A stretch of DNA of 64,000 bases from Streptomyces diacarni (GCF_003323715.1 NZ_QOIN01000048.1:620001-684000), one strand, 5' to 3'. Shown: positions 8,570-17,845, numbered from the stretch's first letter. Notes: generated by a model from the letters alone, not told the origin. Numbers and translations: made by a program.

Positions 8570-8622
8570 TCCAGCCCCCGGGCAGGACGGGCCGAGCAGG
8601 ACGGCCGCGCTCGACAATCTTT

Positions 8623-8650
8623 AAGGGACGCTTCGGCGTCCCTTTGTTCT
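8623..8650 (+). terminator. Intrinsic terminator with UUCG tetraloop
   Basis: A perfect 9-bp stem AAGGGACGC/GCGTCCCTT (8623-8631 and 8636-8644) closes on TTCG, a C(UUCG)G tetraloop, and T-rich TGTTCTT follows. It ends the transcript of the 67-residue protein gene before smc. Confidence 0.85.
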
Positions 8651-8927
8651 TCCCGCACACTGCCGGGCGCCGTCGCGGCTGGACGGCGTCGCCGGCGTCG
8701 GTTGTCTTCGCCGCCGCGCTGCGGTTCCGGCGCGGCGCGAGCCTGATGGGCCTGCCTCGTGCTGTCCTGATACTGAGTGGCGGTCCCGGTGCACTTCGTT
8801 ACGTCTGGTGTGCCCTGGCGCCTCCACGGCGAAACCCGGCGGCGCGACCCCGGTACCGGAACCTTCCCGCCCCCTTCGGTGCGGTGGGCGCGACATCCCC
8901 GTACCAACCTCGGTAGGGTCCGGACGC

Positions 8928-11900
8928 GTGCACCTCAAGAGCCTGACACTGCGGGGATTCAAGTCCTTCGCCTCCGCCACGACGCTGCGCTTCGAGCCCG
9001 GCATCACCTGCGTCGTCGGCCCCAACGGCTCCGGCAAGTCCAATGTCGTCGACGCCCTCTCGTGGGTGATGGGCGAACAGGGCGCCAAGTCGCTGCGCGG
9101 CGGCAAGATGGAGGACGTCATCTTCGCCGGGACCACGGGGCGCCCGCCGCTGGGCCGGGCCGAGGTCTCGCTGACGATCGACAACGCCGACGGCGCGCTG
9201 CCCATCGAGTACGCCGAGGTCACCATCACGCGGATCATGTTCCGCAACGGCGGCAGCGAGTACCAGATCAACGGCGACACCTGCCGGCTGCTCGACATCC
9301 AGGAGCTGCTCTCCGACTCCGGCATCGGCCGCGAGATGCACGTCATCGTCGGCCAGGGCCAGCTCGACGGCGTCCTGCACGCCGATCCGACGGGGCGCCG
9401 CGCCTTCATCGAGGAGGCGGCCGGAGTCCTCAAGCACCGCAAGCGCAAGGAGAAGGCGCTGCGGAAACTGGACGCCATGCAGGCCAACCTGGCCCGCGTC
9501 CAGGACCTCACCGACGAGCTGCGCCGCCAGCTCAAGCCACTCGGCCGCCAGGCCGCCGCCGCCCGCAAGGCGCAGGTCATCCAGGCCGAGTTGCGGGACG
9601 CCCGGCTCCGCCTGCTGGCCGACGATCTCGTCTCGCTGCGGGAGGCGCTGCGCACCGAGGTCGCCGACGAGGCGGAGCTCAAGCAGCGCAAACAGGCCGC
9701 GGAGGCCGAGCTGAAGGAGGCCCTGCGCCGGGAGGCCGACCTCGAACAGCAGGTCCGCACCCTGACGCCTCGCCTGGAGCGCGCCCAGCAGACCTGGTAC
9801 GCACTCTCCCAGCTGGCCGAACGTGTGCGCGGCACCATCGGTCTGGCCGACCAGCGCGTCCAGCACGCGGCCTCCCCTCAGCCCGAGGAGCGCAGGGGGC
9901 GCGACCCGGAGGAGATGGAGCGCGAGGCGGCCCGTGTCCGCGAGCAGGAGGCGGAGCTGGAGGCCGCGCTGGAGGCGGCGACGACGGCGCTGGACGAGAC
10001 CGTCGCCCACCGCGCCGAGCTGGAACGGCGGCTGGCCGACGAGGAGCGCCGGCTGCGTGACGAGGCCCGGGCACTGGCCGACCGGCGCGAAGGACTCGAA
10101 CGCCTGCGCGGCAAGACGAGCACGGCGCGCAGCCGTGTGGCCTCCGCGCAGGCCGAGATCGACCGCCTCGCCACCTCCAGGGACGAGGCACTGCGGCGCG
10201 CCGAGGCGGCCCAGCAGGAGTACGAGGCACTGCGCGGCGAGGTGGCCGGGCTCGACCAGGGCGACGAGGAACTGGCCGAACGCCATGAGCAGGCCAAGCG
10301 CGAACTGGCCGAGGCGGAGACCTCCTTCAACGCCGCACGGGACGCACTGAACGAGACCGAGCGTGAACGTGCCGCAGTGTCCGCGCGCCACGACACCCTG
10401 GCCCTCAACCTGCGCCGCAAGGACGGTACGGCCGCGCTGCTCGCCGCCAAGGACCGCCTCACAGGGCTGCTCGGCCCGGCGGCCGAACTGCTGACCGTGA
10501 CCCCGGGCCACGAGCTGCCCATAGCGGCGGCGTTGGGTTCGGCCGCCGACGCGGTCGCGGTGACGGACGTGCGGACGGCGGCCGAGGCGCTGCGACTGCT
10601 GCGCAAGGAGGACGGCGGCCGCGCCTCCCTGATCGTGGCCAACGCGGAGTGCGAGCGGGCGGACGGACCAACGCCCCCGCCCGGCGACGGCACCGTGCCT
10701 TCTCCCTCTCCCTCTCCCTCTCCCTCTCCCTCGCTTTCGCCGCCGTCCGGCACCGGGGCCGTGCCCTCCCGCTCCACCGCCGCGACAGCGCTGGTGGCCG
10801 CGCCGGAACAACTCCTCCCCGCCGTCGAACACCTGCTCGCTCGCACCGTCGTCGTCGACACCCTGGAGACGGCCGAGGAGGTCGTCAGGGCGCACCCCCG
10901 CCTCACGGCGGTCACCGCGGAAGGCGACATCCTGTCCGCGCACCACGCCGGCGGCGGCTCGGAGGGTGCCCCCTCCCAGCTGGAGGCGCAGGCGGCGGTG
11001 GACGAGGCGGCGTCCCGCCTCACCGAGCTGGAGACCCGCTGCGAGCGCCTCAAGCTGGAGCAGGCCGAGGCCAAGGAAGCCCGCCGCACCAGGGCCGCGG
11101 CCCTCGACGACCTCGCGGCCCGCAGGTCCTCCGCGGAGCGCGAGAAGTCCCGGGTCGCCGGGCGGGTGGGCACCCTGTCGGGACAGGCGCGCGCCGCACA
11201 GGGCGAGGCGGAGCGGGCCGAGGCGGCGGTCGCCAAGGCCGAGGAGGCCCTGACGCGGGCCGGGCAGGAGGCCGAGGAGCTGGCCGCACGGCTCGCTGTC
11301 GCCGAGGAGGCCCACGAGGCCGAGGCCTCGGACGATCCGGACACCTCCATGCGGGACCGGCTCGCGGCCGACGGCGCCAACGCGCGTCAGACGGAGATGG
11401 AGGCCCGGCTCCAGGTCCGCACGCACGAGGAGCGGGTCAAGGGGCTCGCGGGGCGCGCGGACTCCCTCGACCGGGGCGCCCGCGCCGAGCGCGAGGCCAG
11501 AGCGCGTGCGCGGGAGCGCAGGGAGCGGCTGCGCCACGAGGCCGAGGTGGCCGAGGCCGTCGCCGACGGGGCCCGGCAGCTGCTCGCGCACGTCGAGGCT
11601 TCGCTGGAGCGGGCGCGCGAGGAACGGGAGGCCGTCGAGCGGGCCAAGGCCGAGCGCGAGCAGGCGCTGGGCGAGGAGCGCAGTCAGGGCCGCGGGCTCA
11701 AGGACGAGCTGGACAAGCTGACCGACTCGGTGCACAAGGGCGAGGTTCTCGGCGCCGAGAAGCGCATGCGCATCGAGCAGTTGGAGAAGAAGGCCCTGGA
11801 GGAACTGGGCGTCGAGCCGGAGGGGCTGGTACGGGACTACGGCCCCGATCAGCTGGTCCCGCCCACTTCACCCGCCGAAGCCACCGAAGCCGCCGAAGCA

Positions 11901-12716
11901 GCCGGAACCACCGATGCCACCGAGGACGGTGGGGCCGCCGGGAACAGCGGGACTGCCGAGGACGGCGGGACTACCGAGGACGGCGGGCCCGTCGCCGAGG
12001 ACGGGGCCCTCAAGGCCGCCGGTCCCGCGCGGCGCCAGGCGGCGCGGGGCGGGGAGCCGGTGCCGTTCGTCCGTGCGGAGCAGGAGAAGCGGCTCAAGGC
12101 GGCCGAGCGGGCATACCAGAAACTCGGCAAGATCAATCCGCTGGCGCTGGAGGAGTTCGCCGCGCTGGAGGAGCGGCACCAGTTCCTGAGCGCGCAGCTG
12201 GAGGATCTGAAGAAGACGCGCGCCGATCTGCTGCAGGTCGTCAAGGAGGTGGACGAACGCGTCGAGCAGGTCTTCACGGAGGCGTACCACGACACCGCTC
12301 GCGAGTTCGAGGGCGTCTTCTCGCGGCTGTTCCCCGGCGGCGAGGGGCGGCTGGTGCTCACCGACCCCGACGACATGCTGGCCACCGGCGTCGACGTGGA
12401 GGCCAGGCCGCCGGGCAAGAAGGTCAAGCGGCTGTCGCTGCTGTCGGGCGGTGAGCGGTCGCTGACGGCGGTCGCGCTGCTGGTGTCGATCTTCAAGGCG
12501 CGGCCGAGCCCCTTCTACGTCATGGACGAGGTCGAGGCGGCGCTCGACGACACCAACCTCCAGCGGCTCATCCGGATCATGGAGGAGCTCAAGGACAGCT
12601 CCCAGCTGATCGTGATCACCCATCAGAAGCGCACGATGGAGGTCGCCGACGCGCTCTACGGCGTCTCCATGCAGGGCGACGGCGTCTCGAAGGTCATCAG
12701 CCAGCGCCTCAGTTGA
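8928..12716 (+). CDS. smc: Chromosome segregation protein SMC
   Basis: SMC is the ATPase of the condensin-like complex that organises and segregates the chromosome. The 1,262-residue product has Walker A GPNGSGKSN (about 32-40), a long coiled coil (about 170-480), the hinge (about 515-680), a second coiled coil, the signature LSGGERSLTA (about 1168) and Walker B FYVMDEVEAALDD (about 1194). Two in-frame low-complexity inserts stand out: five Ser-Pro pairs in the hinge (from residue 592) and a Thr/Glu/Ala/Gly-rich stretch (about 980-1030) in the second arm. The frame is open upstream; GTG 8928 gives the standard N-terminus MHLKSLTLRGFKSFA. The scpA and scpB partners are not in this window. Confidence 0.96.
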   Translation: MHLKSLTLRGFKSFASATTLRFEPGITCVVGPNGSGKSNVVDALSWVMGEQGAKSLRGGKMEDVIFAGTTGRPPLGRAEVSLTIDNADGALPIEYAEVTITRIMFRNGGSEYQINGDTCRLLDIQELLSDSGIGREMHVIVGQGQLDGVLHADPTGRRAFIEEAAGVLKHRKRKEKALRKLDAMQANLARVQDLTDELRRQLKPLGRQAAAARKAQVIQAELRDARLRLLADDLVSLREALRTEVADEAELKQRKQAAEAELKEALRREADLEQQVRTLTPRLERAQQTWYALSQLAERVRGTIGLADQRVQHAASPQPEERRGRDPEEMEREAARVREQEAELEAALEAATTALDETVAHRAELERRLADEERRLRDEARALADRREGLERLRGKTSTARSRVASAQAEIDRLATSRDEALRRAEAAQQEYEALRGEVAGLDQGDEELAERHEQAKRELAEAETSFNAARDALNETERERAAVSARHDTLALNLRRKDGTAALLAAKDRLTGLLGPAAELLTVTPGHELPIAAALGSAADAVAVTDVRTAAEALRLLRKEDGGRASLIVANAECERADGPTPPPGDGTVPSPSPSPSPSPSLSPPSGTGAVPSRSTAATALVAAPEQLLPAVEHLLARTVVVDTLETAEEVVRAHPRLTAVTAEGDILSAHHAGGGSEGAPSQLEAQAAVDEAASRLTELETRCERLKLEQAEAKEARRTRAAALDDLAARRSSAEREKSRVAGRVGTLSGQARAAQGEAERAEAAVAKAEEALTRAGQEAEELAARLAVAEEAHEAEASDDPDTSMRDRLAADGANARQTEMEARLQVRTHEERVKGLAGRADSLDRGARAEREARARARERRERLRHEAEVAEAVADGARQLLAHVEASLERAREEREAVERAKAEREQALGEERSQGRGLKDELDKLTDSVHKGEVLGAEKRMRIEQLEKKALEELGVEPEGLVRDYGPDQLVPPTSPAEATEAAEAAGTTDATEDGGAAGNSGTAEDGGTTEDGGPVAEDGALKAAGPARRQAARGGEPVPFVRAEQEKRLKAAERAYQKLGKINPLALEEFAALEERHQFLSAQLEDLKKTRADLLQVVKEVDERVEQVFTEAYHDTAREFEGVFSRLFPGGEGRLVLTDPDDMLATGVDVEARPPGKKVKRLSLLSGGERSLTAVALLVSIFKARPSPFYVMDEVEAALDDTNLQRLIRIMEELKDSSQLIVITHQKRTMEVADALYGVSMQGDGVSKVISQRLS
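10701..10730 (+). repeat. Hexanucleotide repeat (TCTCCC)5 inside smc
   Basis: Five exact copies of TCTCCC in codon phase encode five Ser-Pro pairs, followed by the related TCGCTTTCGCCG. The run interrupts the hinge. Gain or loss of units would keep the frame. Confidence 0.9.
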
Positions 12717-12805
12717 GACGACACCCTCCTTCGGTAAGCCTTCTTGCTTCACAAGCCGAACACTGCTTCCCCTCTGCTGTGCGTAGAGTCGCAGAAGCTG
12801 ACCTA

Positions 12806-12833
12806 TTGACTTCATGAATTGAAGATTTACAGT
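12806..12833 (+). promoter_or_regulatory. Probable glcP promoter with operator-like inverted repeat in the spacer
   Basis: TTGACT (12806-12811) and TACAGT (12828-12833), 16 bases apart, match -35 and -10 boxes of a housekeeping promoter. Between them CTTCA (12810-12814) and TGAAG (12820-12824) form an inverted repeat where a repressor could block polymerase. The stretch is AT-rich against its surroundings. glcP starts 115 bases downstream. Confidence 0.55.
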
Positions 12834-12947
12834 CTTGAGGTGCCCCGTGAGCTCGAAGGCGGCGAGGCATGCCACGCGCCCGTCTTCGACCTTTGGACGG
12901 ATGCGTCCCCTCCCGGCACCGTGGCCGGGGTACCTCAGGAGAACAAC

Positions 12948-14381
12948 GTGACCAGCACACCGCAGGCAGCGCCGCAGACGCGGCCCGGCTCCGGGGAGCA
13001 CACGGCCCCGCTCGGCCGTGTCGTCTTCATCACCGCGGCGGCCGCCATGGGCGGCTTCCTCTTCGGCTACGACAGCTCAGTGATCAACGGAGCCGTGGAG
13101 GCGGTCAGGGACCGTTTCGACGTCGGTTCAGCGCTGCTGGCACAGGTCATCGCGGCGGCCCTGATCGGCAGCGCCATCGGCGCCGCCATAGCCGGGCGCA
13201 TAGCCGACCGGATCGGCCGCATACCCGTCATGCGGGTGGCCGCCGTCCTATTCACCGTCAGCGCCGTCGGCTCGGCCCTCCCGTTCGCGCTGTGGGACCT
13301 GGCACTGTGGCGCGTGCTGGGCGGCATCGCCATCGGCATGGCGTCCGTCATCGGCCCCGCCTACATCGCGGAGGTCTCACCACCCGCCTACCGCGGCCGG
13401 CTCGCCTCCTTCCAGCAGGGCGCCATCGTGCTGGGCATCGCCCTCTCCCAGCTCGTCAACTGGGGCATCCTCACCGTCGCCGACGGAAACCAGCGCGGCA
13501 CCCTGGCGGGCCTGGAGGCCTGGCAGTGGATGCTCGGCATCATGGTGATCCCCGCGCTCGGCTACTTCCTGCTCTCCTTCCGCATCCCCGAGTCCCCCCG
13601 CTTCTTGATCTCCGCGGGACGCGAGAGCGAGGCCCGCCGTGTGCTGGCCGGCGTCGAGGGCGAGCGCACCGACCTGGACCAGCGCATCGACGAGATCGAG
13701 ACGGCGATGCGCAGCGAGCACCGGTCCTCCTTCCGCGACCTGCTCGGCGGCCGCTTCGGGCTGCTGCCCATCGTGTGGGTCGGCATCGGGCTGTCGGTCT
13801 TCCAGCAGCTCGTCGGCATCAACGTCGTCTTCTACTACTCCTCGACGCTGTGGCAGTCGGTGGGCATCGACCCCAGCAGCTCGTTCTTCTACTCCTTCAC
13901 GACGTCCATCGTGAACATCGTCGGCACCGTCATCGCGATGGTCTTCGTCGACCGGATCGGCCGCAAACCGCTGGCGCTGATCGGTTCGGTGGGCATGACG
14001 CTCTCGCTGGCGGCGGTCGCCTGGGCGTTCTCGTACAAGACCGGCTCCGGGGACGACGTCTCGCTGCCGGACGCCCAGGGCGTCGTCGCCCTGGTCGGCG
14101 CGCACACCTTCACGCTGTTCTTCGCGCTCTCGTGGGGCGTGGTCGTCTGGGTGCTGCTCGGCGAGATCTTCCCCAACAGGATCCGCGCCGCCGCACTGGG
14201 CATCGCCGCCTCCGCCCAGTGGATCGCCAACTGGGCGATCACGGCCAGCTTCCCGAGCCTGTCGGAGTGGAACCTGTCGGTCACCTACATCGTGTACACG
14301 GTCTTCGCCCTGCTCTCCATCCCGTTCATCCTCTTGTGGGTGCGCGAGACGAAGGGCAAGGCGTTGGAGGAGATGGGCTGA
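12948..14381 (+). CDS. glcP: MFS sugar transporter, GlcP-type glucose permease
   Basis: The 477-residue product is a sugar porter of the major facilitator superfamily with 12 predicted membrane helices. Family marks are GGFLFGYDSSVINGA in helix 1, GRIADRIGRIPVM after helix 2, the PESPRFL motif before the central loop, FQQLVGINVVFYYSSTLW in helix 7, DRIGRKPL after helix 8 and a C-terminal RETKGKALEE. In S. coelicolor the gene between smc and ftsY is glcP, the main glucose permease, and this resembles it closely. GTG 12948 follows AGGAGA at 12936-12941. A promoter candidate lies at 12806-12833 and a terminator at 14408-14443. Substrate is assigned by family and position. Confidence 0.88.
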   Translation: MTSTPQAAPQTRPGSGEHTAPLGRVVFITAAAAMGGFLFGYDSSVINGAVEAVRDRFDVGSALLAQVIAAALIGSAIGAAIAGRIADRIGRIPVMRVAAVLFTVSAVGSALPFALWDLALWRVLGGIAIGMASVIGPAYIAEVSPPAYRGRLASFQQGAIVLGIALSQLVNWGILTVADGNQRGTLAGLEAWQWMLGIMVIPALGYFLLSFRIPESPRFLISAGRESEARRVLAGVEGERTDLDQRIDEIETAMRSEHRSSFRDLLGGRFGLLPIVWVGIGLSVFQQLVGINVVFYYSSTLWQSVGIDPSSSFFYSFTTSIVNIVGTVIAMVFVDRIGRKPLALIGSVGMTLSLAAVAWAFSYKTGSGDDVSLPDAQGVVALVGAHTFTLFFALSWGVVVWVLLGEIFPNRIRAAALGIAASAQWIANWAITASFPSLSEWNLSVTYIVYTVFALLSIPFILLWVRETKGKALEEMG

Positions 14382-14407
14382 GTCCCCGCCGCCCACTCCT
14401 CGTACGG

Positions 14408-14443
14408 CGCTGCCCCGGCCCCTCGCCAGGAGCCGGGGCAGCG
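14408..14443. terminator. Terminator between convergent glcP and LLM oxidoreductase genes
   Basis: A 12-bp perfect stem, CGCTGCCCCGGC (14408-14419) with GCCGGGGCAGCG (14432-14443), closes a 12-base loop. It lies between two convergent genes and could serve both strands. There is no T-run. Confidence 0.7.
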
Positions 14444-14499
14444 GACTGTCCGGCTCCGGTGGAAGGGCGCCCGGCGGTGACCGTCCGGCTCGCCAGGCC

Positions 14500-15516
14500 C
14501 TACTCCTCGATCTCCGCGAGCCGGGGGATGACCTCCTCGGCCAGCAGGCGCAGCGAGCGCCTGCCCTCCTCGATCGGCATGCCCCCGCACAGCGGATGCA
14601 GCAGCAGCTGCCGGGCCCCCGCCGGCTGCCCGGCGACCAGCGCGAGGCACTGTTCCGGCGTGAGGAACCGGTAGACGCCCTCCGCGCGCAGGTCCTCCAC
14701 CGTGGCCGCCCGTGCCGTCATCAGCGAGTGCACGTCCGGGGTCTGCCACGAGGCGTACCGGCGCGCTTCGTGTAGGAAGTGCCCGCCCAGCTCGGCCCAG
14801 GCACGGTCGGGGTCGTCGGTCAGATGCACGGCAGGCAGCTCGGGCGGTGGCAGCAGGCACAGCGGGGCGTTCCCGGCCTCGGCGCAGCGCTCCTCGTAGT
14901 AGCGCGCCAGCTCGGGCAGGTGTGCGGGCAGGAACAACGGCAGCCCCAGCCGGGCGGCGCGGCGCGCCGCCGGACGCGAGCTGCCGCCGACGAACAGCGG
15001 CGGGTGCGGACGGGTGTGCGGGCGCGGAGTGATCCGCACGGTGCGGTCGCGGTAGGTGAACGGCTCGCCCGTCCAGGCGGCCAGCAGTGTCTCCAGCGCC
15101 TCGTCCTGGAGCGCGCCGCGCCGCGCGAAGTCCACCCCGAGTGCCTCGTACTCCTCTTTGCGGTAGCCGATCCCCGCCACGGTGATCAGGCGCCCGCCGC
15201 TCGCCAGGTCGAGGACGGCGAGGTCCTCGGCGAGCCGCAGCGGGTCATACAGCGGCGCCAGGATCGCGCAGGCCGTCACCAGGGTGGTGCGGGTCCGCCC
15301 CAGCAGCGCGCCCGCCAGCGCGAGCGGAGCGGGGAGCCAGCCGTCGGGCGAGCCGTGGTGTTCCTCGACGATGAGAGACGTCACACCGTGCGCGTCGGCG
15401 TAGGCGGCCATCTCCAGCGCCGCTTGGTAGCGGTCGCCCAGCGGCGGTCCGGATCCCGCGTCCGAACACGCGTCGGGCTGGACGAGATTGAAGCGGATGG
15501 TGGTCGTCACGGTCAC
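14500..15516 (-). CDS. LLM-class (luciferase-like, probably F420-dependent) oxidoreductase
   Basis: The 338-residue product is a TIM-barrel flavin/F420 oxidoreductase of the bacterial luciferase family. It shows VEEHHGSPDGW (about 50-60), LVTACAILAPLYDPLRLAEDLAVLDLASGGRL (about 80-112), GIGYRKEEYEALG and a PPLFVGGSSRPAARRAARLG strand late in the barrel. Substrate and cofactor cannot be told from the sequence; F420 is inferred from the host type. The reading frame runs far upstream, so the start GTG 15516 was chosen from the family N-terminus and GGGAG just before it; GTG 15510 is also possible. It is divergent from ftsY, 105 bases away, and convergent with glcP. Confidence 0.85.
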   Translation of the reverse strand: MTVTTTIRFNLVQPDACSDAGSGPPLGDRYQAALEMAAYADAHGVTSLIVEEHHGSPDGWLPAPLALAGALLGRTRTTLVTACAILAPLYDPLRLAEDLAVLDLASGGRLITVAGIGYRKEEYEALGVDFARRGALQDEALETLLAAWTGEPFTYRDRTVRITPRPHTRPHPPLFVGGSSRPAARRAARLGLPLFLPAHLPELARYYEERCAEAGNAPLCLLPPPELPAVHLTDDPDRAWAELGGHFLHEARRYASWQTPDVHSLMTARAATVEDLRAEGVYRFLTPEQCLALVAGQPAGARQLLLHPLCGGMPIEEGRRSLRLLAEEVIPRLAEIEE

Positions 15517-15621
15517 GTGGGACTCCCCGGCAGACGGCACGGTGCGTGACGGAAGGTAACCCAGCGCGCGCGAGGAGGGAATGACCGTGAAGCGTTGACG
15601 GTGGCGGATACTGGAGCCGCT

Positions 15622-16848
15622 ATGGAAATCGTCATCCTTGTCGTAGTCATCGCTGTGGTCGCTCTCGTCGCGATCAGTGGGCTCGTGGTGACCGGCCGGC
15701 GCAAGAAGGCGGCCGAGACCGAGGAGCCCCGCACCCCCGAGAGCACGACCGAAGCGCCCACACGTACCGCCGAGCCGACGGTGGGGGAGGAGGCGGAAGC
15801 CCCGCCCGAAGGCACCCGCCGTCCCATCGAGGAGGTCGGCCTCCCCGAAGCGGAGGAGGCGGAGGCACCCGCCACCCCCGAGGCCGCCGAGGCCGCACCC
15901 GAGGTGGAGACCCCCGAGCCGACCGCGGGCCGCCTCGTGCGGCTGCGCGCCCGGCTGTCCCGCTCCCAGAACTCCCTGGGCAAGGGGCTGCTGACCCTGC
16001 TGTCCAGGGAGCACCTGGACGAGGAGACCTGGGAGGAGGTCGAGGACACCCTGCTGACCGCCGACGTCGGCGTCGGCCCCACCCAGGAGCTGGTCGAACG
16101 GCTGCGCGAGCGCGTCAAGGTGCTCGGCACCCGCACCCCCGAGGAACTGCGCACCCTGCTGCACGAGGAACTGCTCACCCTCGTCGGCCCCCACCTCGAC
16201 CGCACCGTCCACACCGACACGCAGGGGGCCGTCGACCGCCCCGGCGTCGTCCTCGTCGTCGGCGTCAACGGAACGGGCAAGACCACCACCACGGGCAAGC
16301 TCGCCCGGGTGCTGGTCGCGGACGGCAAGTCCGTGGTGCTGGGCGCCGCCGACACCTTCCGCGCGGCAGCCGCCGACCAGCTGGAGACCTGGGGCACCCG
16401 GGTCGGCGCCCGTACGGTCCGCGGCCCCGAGGGCGGAGACCCGGCCTCGGTCGCCTTCGACGCCGTCAAACAGGGCACCGAGGCCGGCGCCGACGTGGTG
16501 CTGATCGACACGGCGGGTCGGCTGCACACCAAGACCGGGCTCATGGACGAGCTCGGCAAGGTCAAGCGCGTCGTGGAGAAGCAGGGCCCCGTCGACGAGG
16601 TGCTGCTGGTGCTGGACGCCACGACGGGTCAGAACGGGCTGGTGCAGGCCCGGGTCTTCGCCGAGGTCGTGGACATCACCGGCATCGTTCTGACCAAGCT
16701 GGACGGCACCGCGAAGGGCGGCATCGTCATCGCCGTGCAGCGCGAGCTGGGCGTCCCCGTCAAGCTCGTGGGGCTGGGCGAGGGCGCCGACGACCTGGCG
16801 CCGTTCGAGCCCGACGCGTTCGTCGCCGCCCTGGTCGAGGAAGCCTGA
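15622..16848 (+). CDS. ftsY: Signal recognition particle receptor FtsY
   Basis: FtsY docks SRP-ribosome complexes at the membrane through its SRP-type GTPase. The 408-residue product has an N-terminal membrane helix (about 3-22, VILVVVIAVVALVAISGLVV), an acidic linker (about 30-110), the N domain and the G domain. G-domain motifs are GVNGTGKTTTTGKLA (G1), DTFRAAAADQLE, DTAGRLHT (G3) and TKLDGTAKGG (G4). The true membrane helix is typical of Streptomyces FtsY. ATG 15622 follows GGAG at 15613; TTG 15595 is also in frame. ffh, the partner GTPase, lies about 5 kb downstream. Confidence 0.96.
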   Translation: MEIVILVVVIAVVALVAISGLVVTGRRKKAAETEEPRTPESTTEAPTRTAEPTVGEEAEAPPEGTRRPIEEVGLPEAEEAEAPATPEAAEAAPEVETPEPTAGRLVRLRARLSRSQNSLGKGLLTLLSREHLDEETWEEVEDTLLTADVGVGPTQELVERLRERVKVLGTRTPEELRTLLHEELLTLVGPHLDRTVHTDTQGAVDRPGVVLVVGVNGTGKTTTTGKLARVLVADGKSVVLGAADTFRAAAADQLETWGTRVGARTVRGPEGGDPASVAFDAVKQGTEAGADVVLIDTAGRLHTKTGLMDELGKVKRVVEKQGPVDEVLLVLDATTGQNGLVQARVFAEVVDITGIVLTKLDGTAKGGIVIAVQRELGVPVKLVGLGEGADDLAPFEPDAFVAALVEEA

Positions 16849-16853
16849 GCCGA

Positions 16854-16888
16854 CGTCCCGGGCCTGGGCGGCGCCCGGGCCCGGGACG
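16854..16888 (+). terminator. Terminator-like hairpin after ftsY
   Basis: Arms CGTCCCGGGC (16854-16863) and GCCCGGGACG (16879-16888) pair perfectly and the enclosed bases can form an inner GC stem. It begins six bases after the ftsY stop. The rest of the gap to 17113 shows only GACGAGCCGG-type repeats and no gene. Confidence 0.6.
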
Positions 16889-17113
16889 ACGCCCCGGCCT
16901 CTGGGCCGGCCTCCTGGCTCTGCGCCGGCGCCCCGGACCTTGGTCGATGCTCTGGGCTTGGGCCGGCTGCCTGGGACGAGCCGGCTGCTCGGGGACGAGC
17001 CGGGGCGCGGTGGGCTGTGGTGACCGGCCGTCCCGCCGGGCCTCCTCCGAGAGGGCCGCTCGTCGTCCGCTGCGGTGGGGAGCGCCCCCGGAGGGGCCTT
17101 CGGCCGGCGCCGA

Positions 17114-17845
17114 CTACCGCGCCGTGGGGCCGTCCCCGCCCGTACGCGGGCGCACGCTCGCCGAGCGATGGCAGACATACGCCAGCGTTCCCAGCAGCAG
17201 CCTGGCCTGCGGCGGACGCCCGGCCGTCTCCAGGGTGGGCGGGCGCAGCCAGCCGACCGGGCCGTGGGCGGCCAGGTCCGAGGGGGGCGCGGTGATGTGC
17301 TCCCCCTCGCCCCTGCCGCGCAGGTCGAGGTCCGCGTCGTCCCAGCCCATCCGGTAGAGCAGATCGGGCAGCTCGGCCGCCGCGCCGGGGGCGACCAGGA
17401 ACCAGGCCATGCCGTGCGGCGTCACCGCCACGGGGCCCAGCGGCACCCCCATGCGCTCCAGCCGCACCAGCGCGCACCGGCCGGCGGTCAGCCCCACCTC
17501 GAGCACGTCGAAGGCGCGGCCCGTCGGCAGCAGCGTGGCGGCGCCGGGCACCTGGGACCAGGCGCGTGTGGCCTCGTCGAGGGTGGCGCCCGCCGGCACC
17601 TCCACCGTCGCGTCGAGGGGGTGGTCGCCGGGGGCCGGGCACGCGGCGGCGCCGCACGAACAGGTGACGCGGTCTCCCGACCGCGCGGCCCGGGCGCCCG
17701 GGACGACGTCCCAGCCCCACAGGCTCGTGTACTCCGCCACGGTGGTGCACGCCTGGGCGCGCTCGCGCCTGCGTGCGCCGGGCCGCAGTTCGCGGATCTC
17801 GCGGATGCCGCTGAGACCGCCGATGGCGCCGATCGTGAAGCCCAT
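17114..17845 (-). CDS. Prim-pol N-terminal domain protein (bifunctional DNA primase/polymerase-like)
   Basis: The 243-residue product resembles the N-terminal domain of bifunctional primase/polymerase proteins. It has a CSCG..ACPAPGDHPLD cluster (about 65-80), comparable to the Cys-rich PGKHP region of prim-pol proteins, then RAFDVLEVG and LGPVAVTPHGMAWFL strands. It lacks the helicase part of plasmid prim-pols, and I cannot confirm a complete catalytic triad, so it may not be a working polymerase. ATG 17845 is chosen over GTG 17851 because GGAG lies five bases before it. Free-standing copies beside ftsY and nsdA are usual in Streptomyces. It is divergent from nsdA. Confidence 0.75.
   Translation of the reverse strand: MGFTIGAIGGLSGIREIRELRPGARRRERAQACTTVAEYTSLWGWDVVPGARAARSGDRVTCSCGAAACPAPGDHPLDATVEVPAGATLDEATRAWSQVPGAATLLPTGRAFDVLEVGLTAGRCALVRLERMGVPLGPVAVTPHGMAWFLVAPGAAAELPDLLYRMGWDDADLDLRGRGEGEHITAPPSDLAAHGPVGWLRPPTLETAGRPPQARLLLGTLAYVCHRSASVRPRTGGDGPTAR

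Noticed and set aside
8799..11735. A 978-codon minus-strand frame antisense to smc
   Set aside because: It mirrors the coiled-coil codons of smc and has no start signals or recognisable domain.
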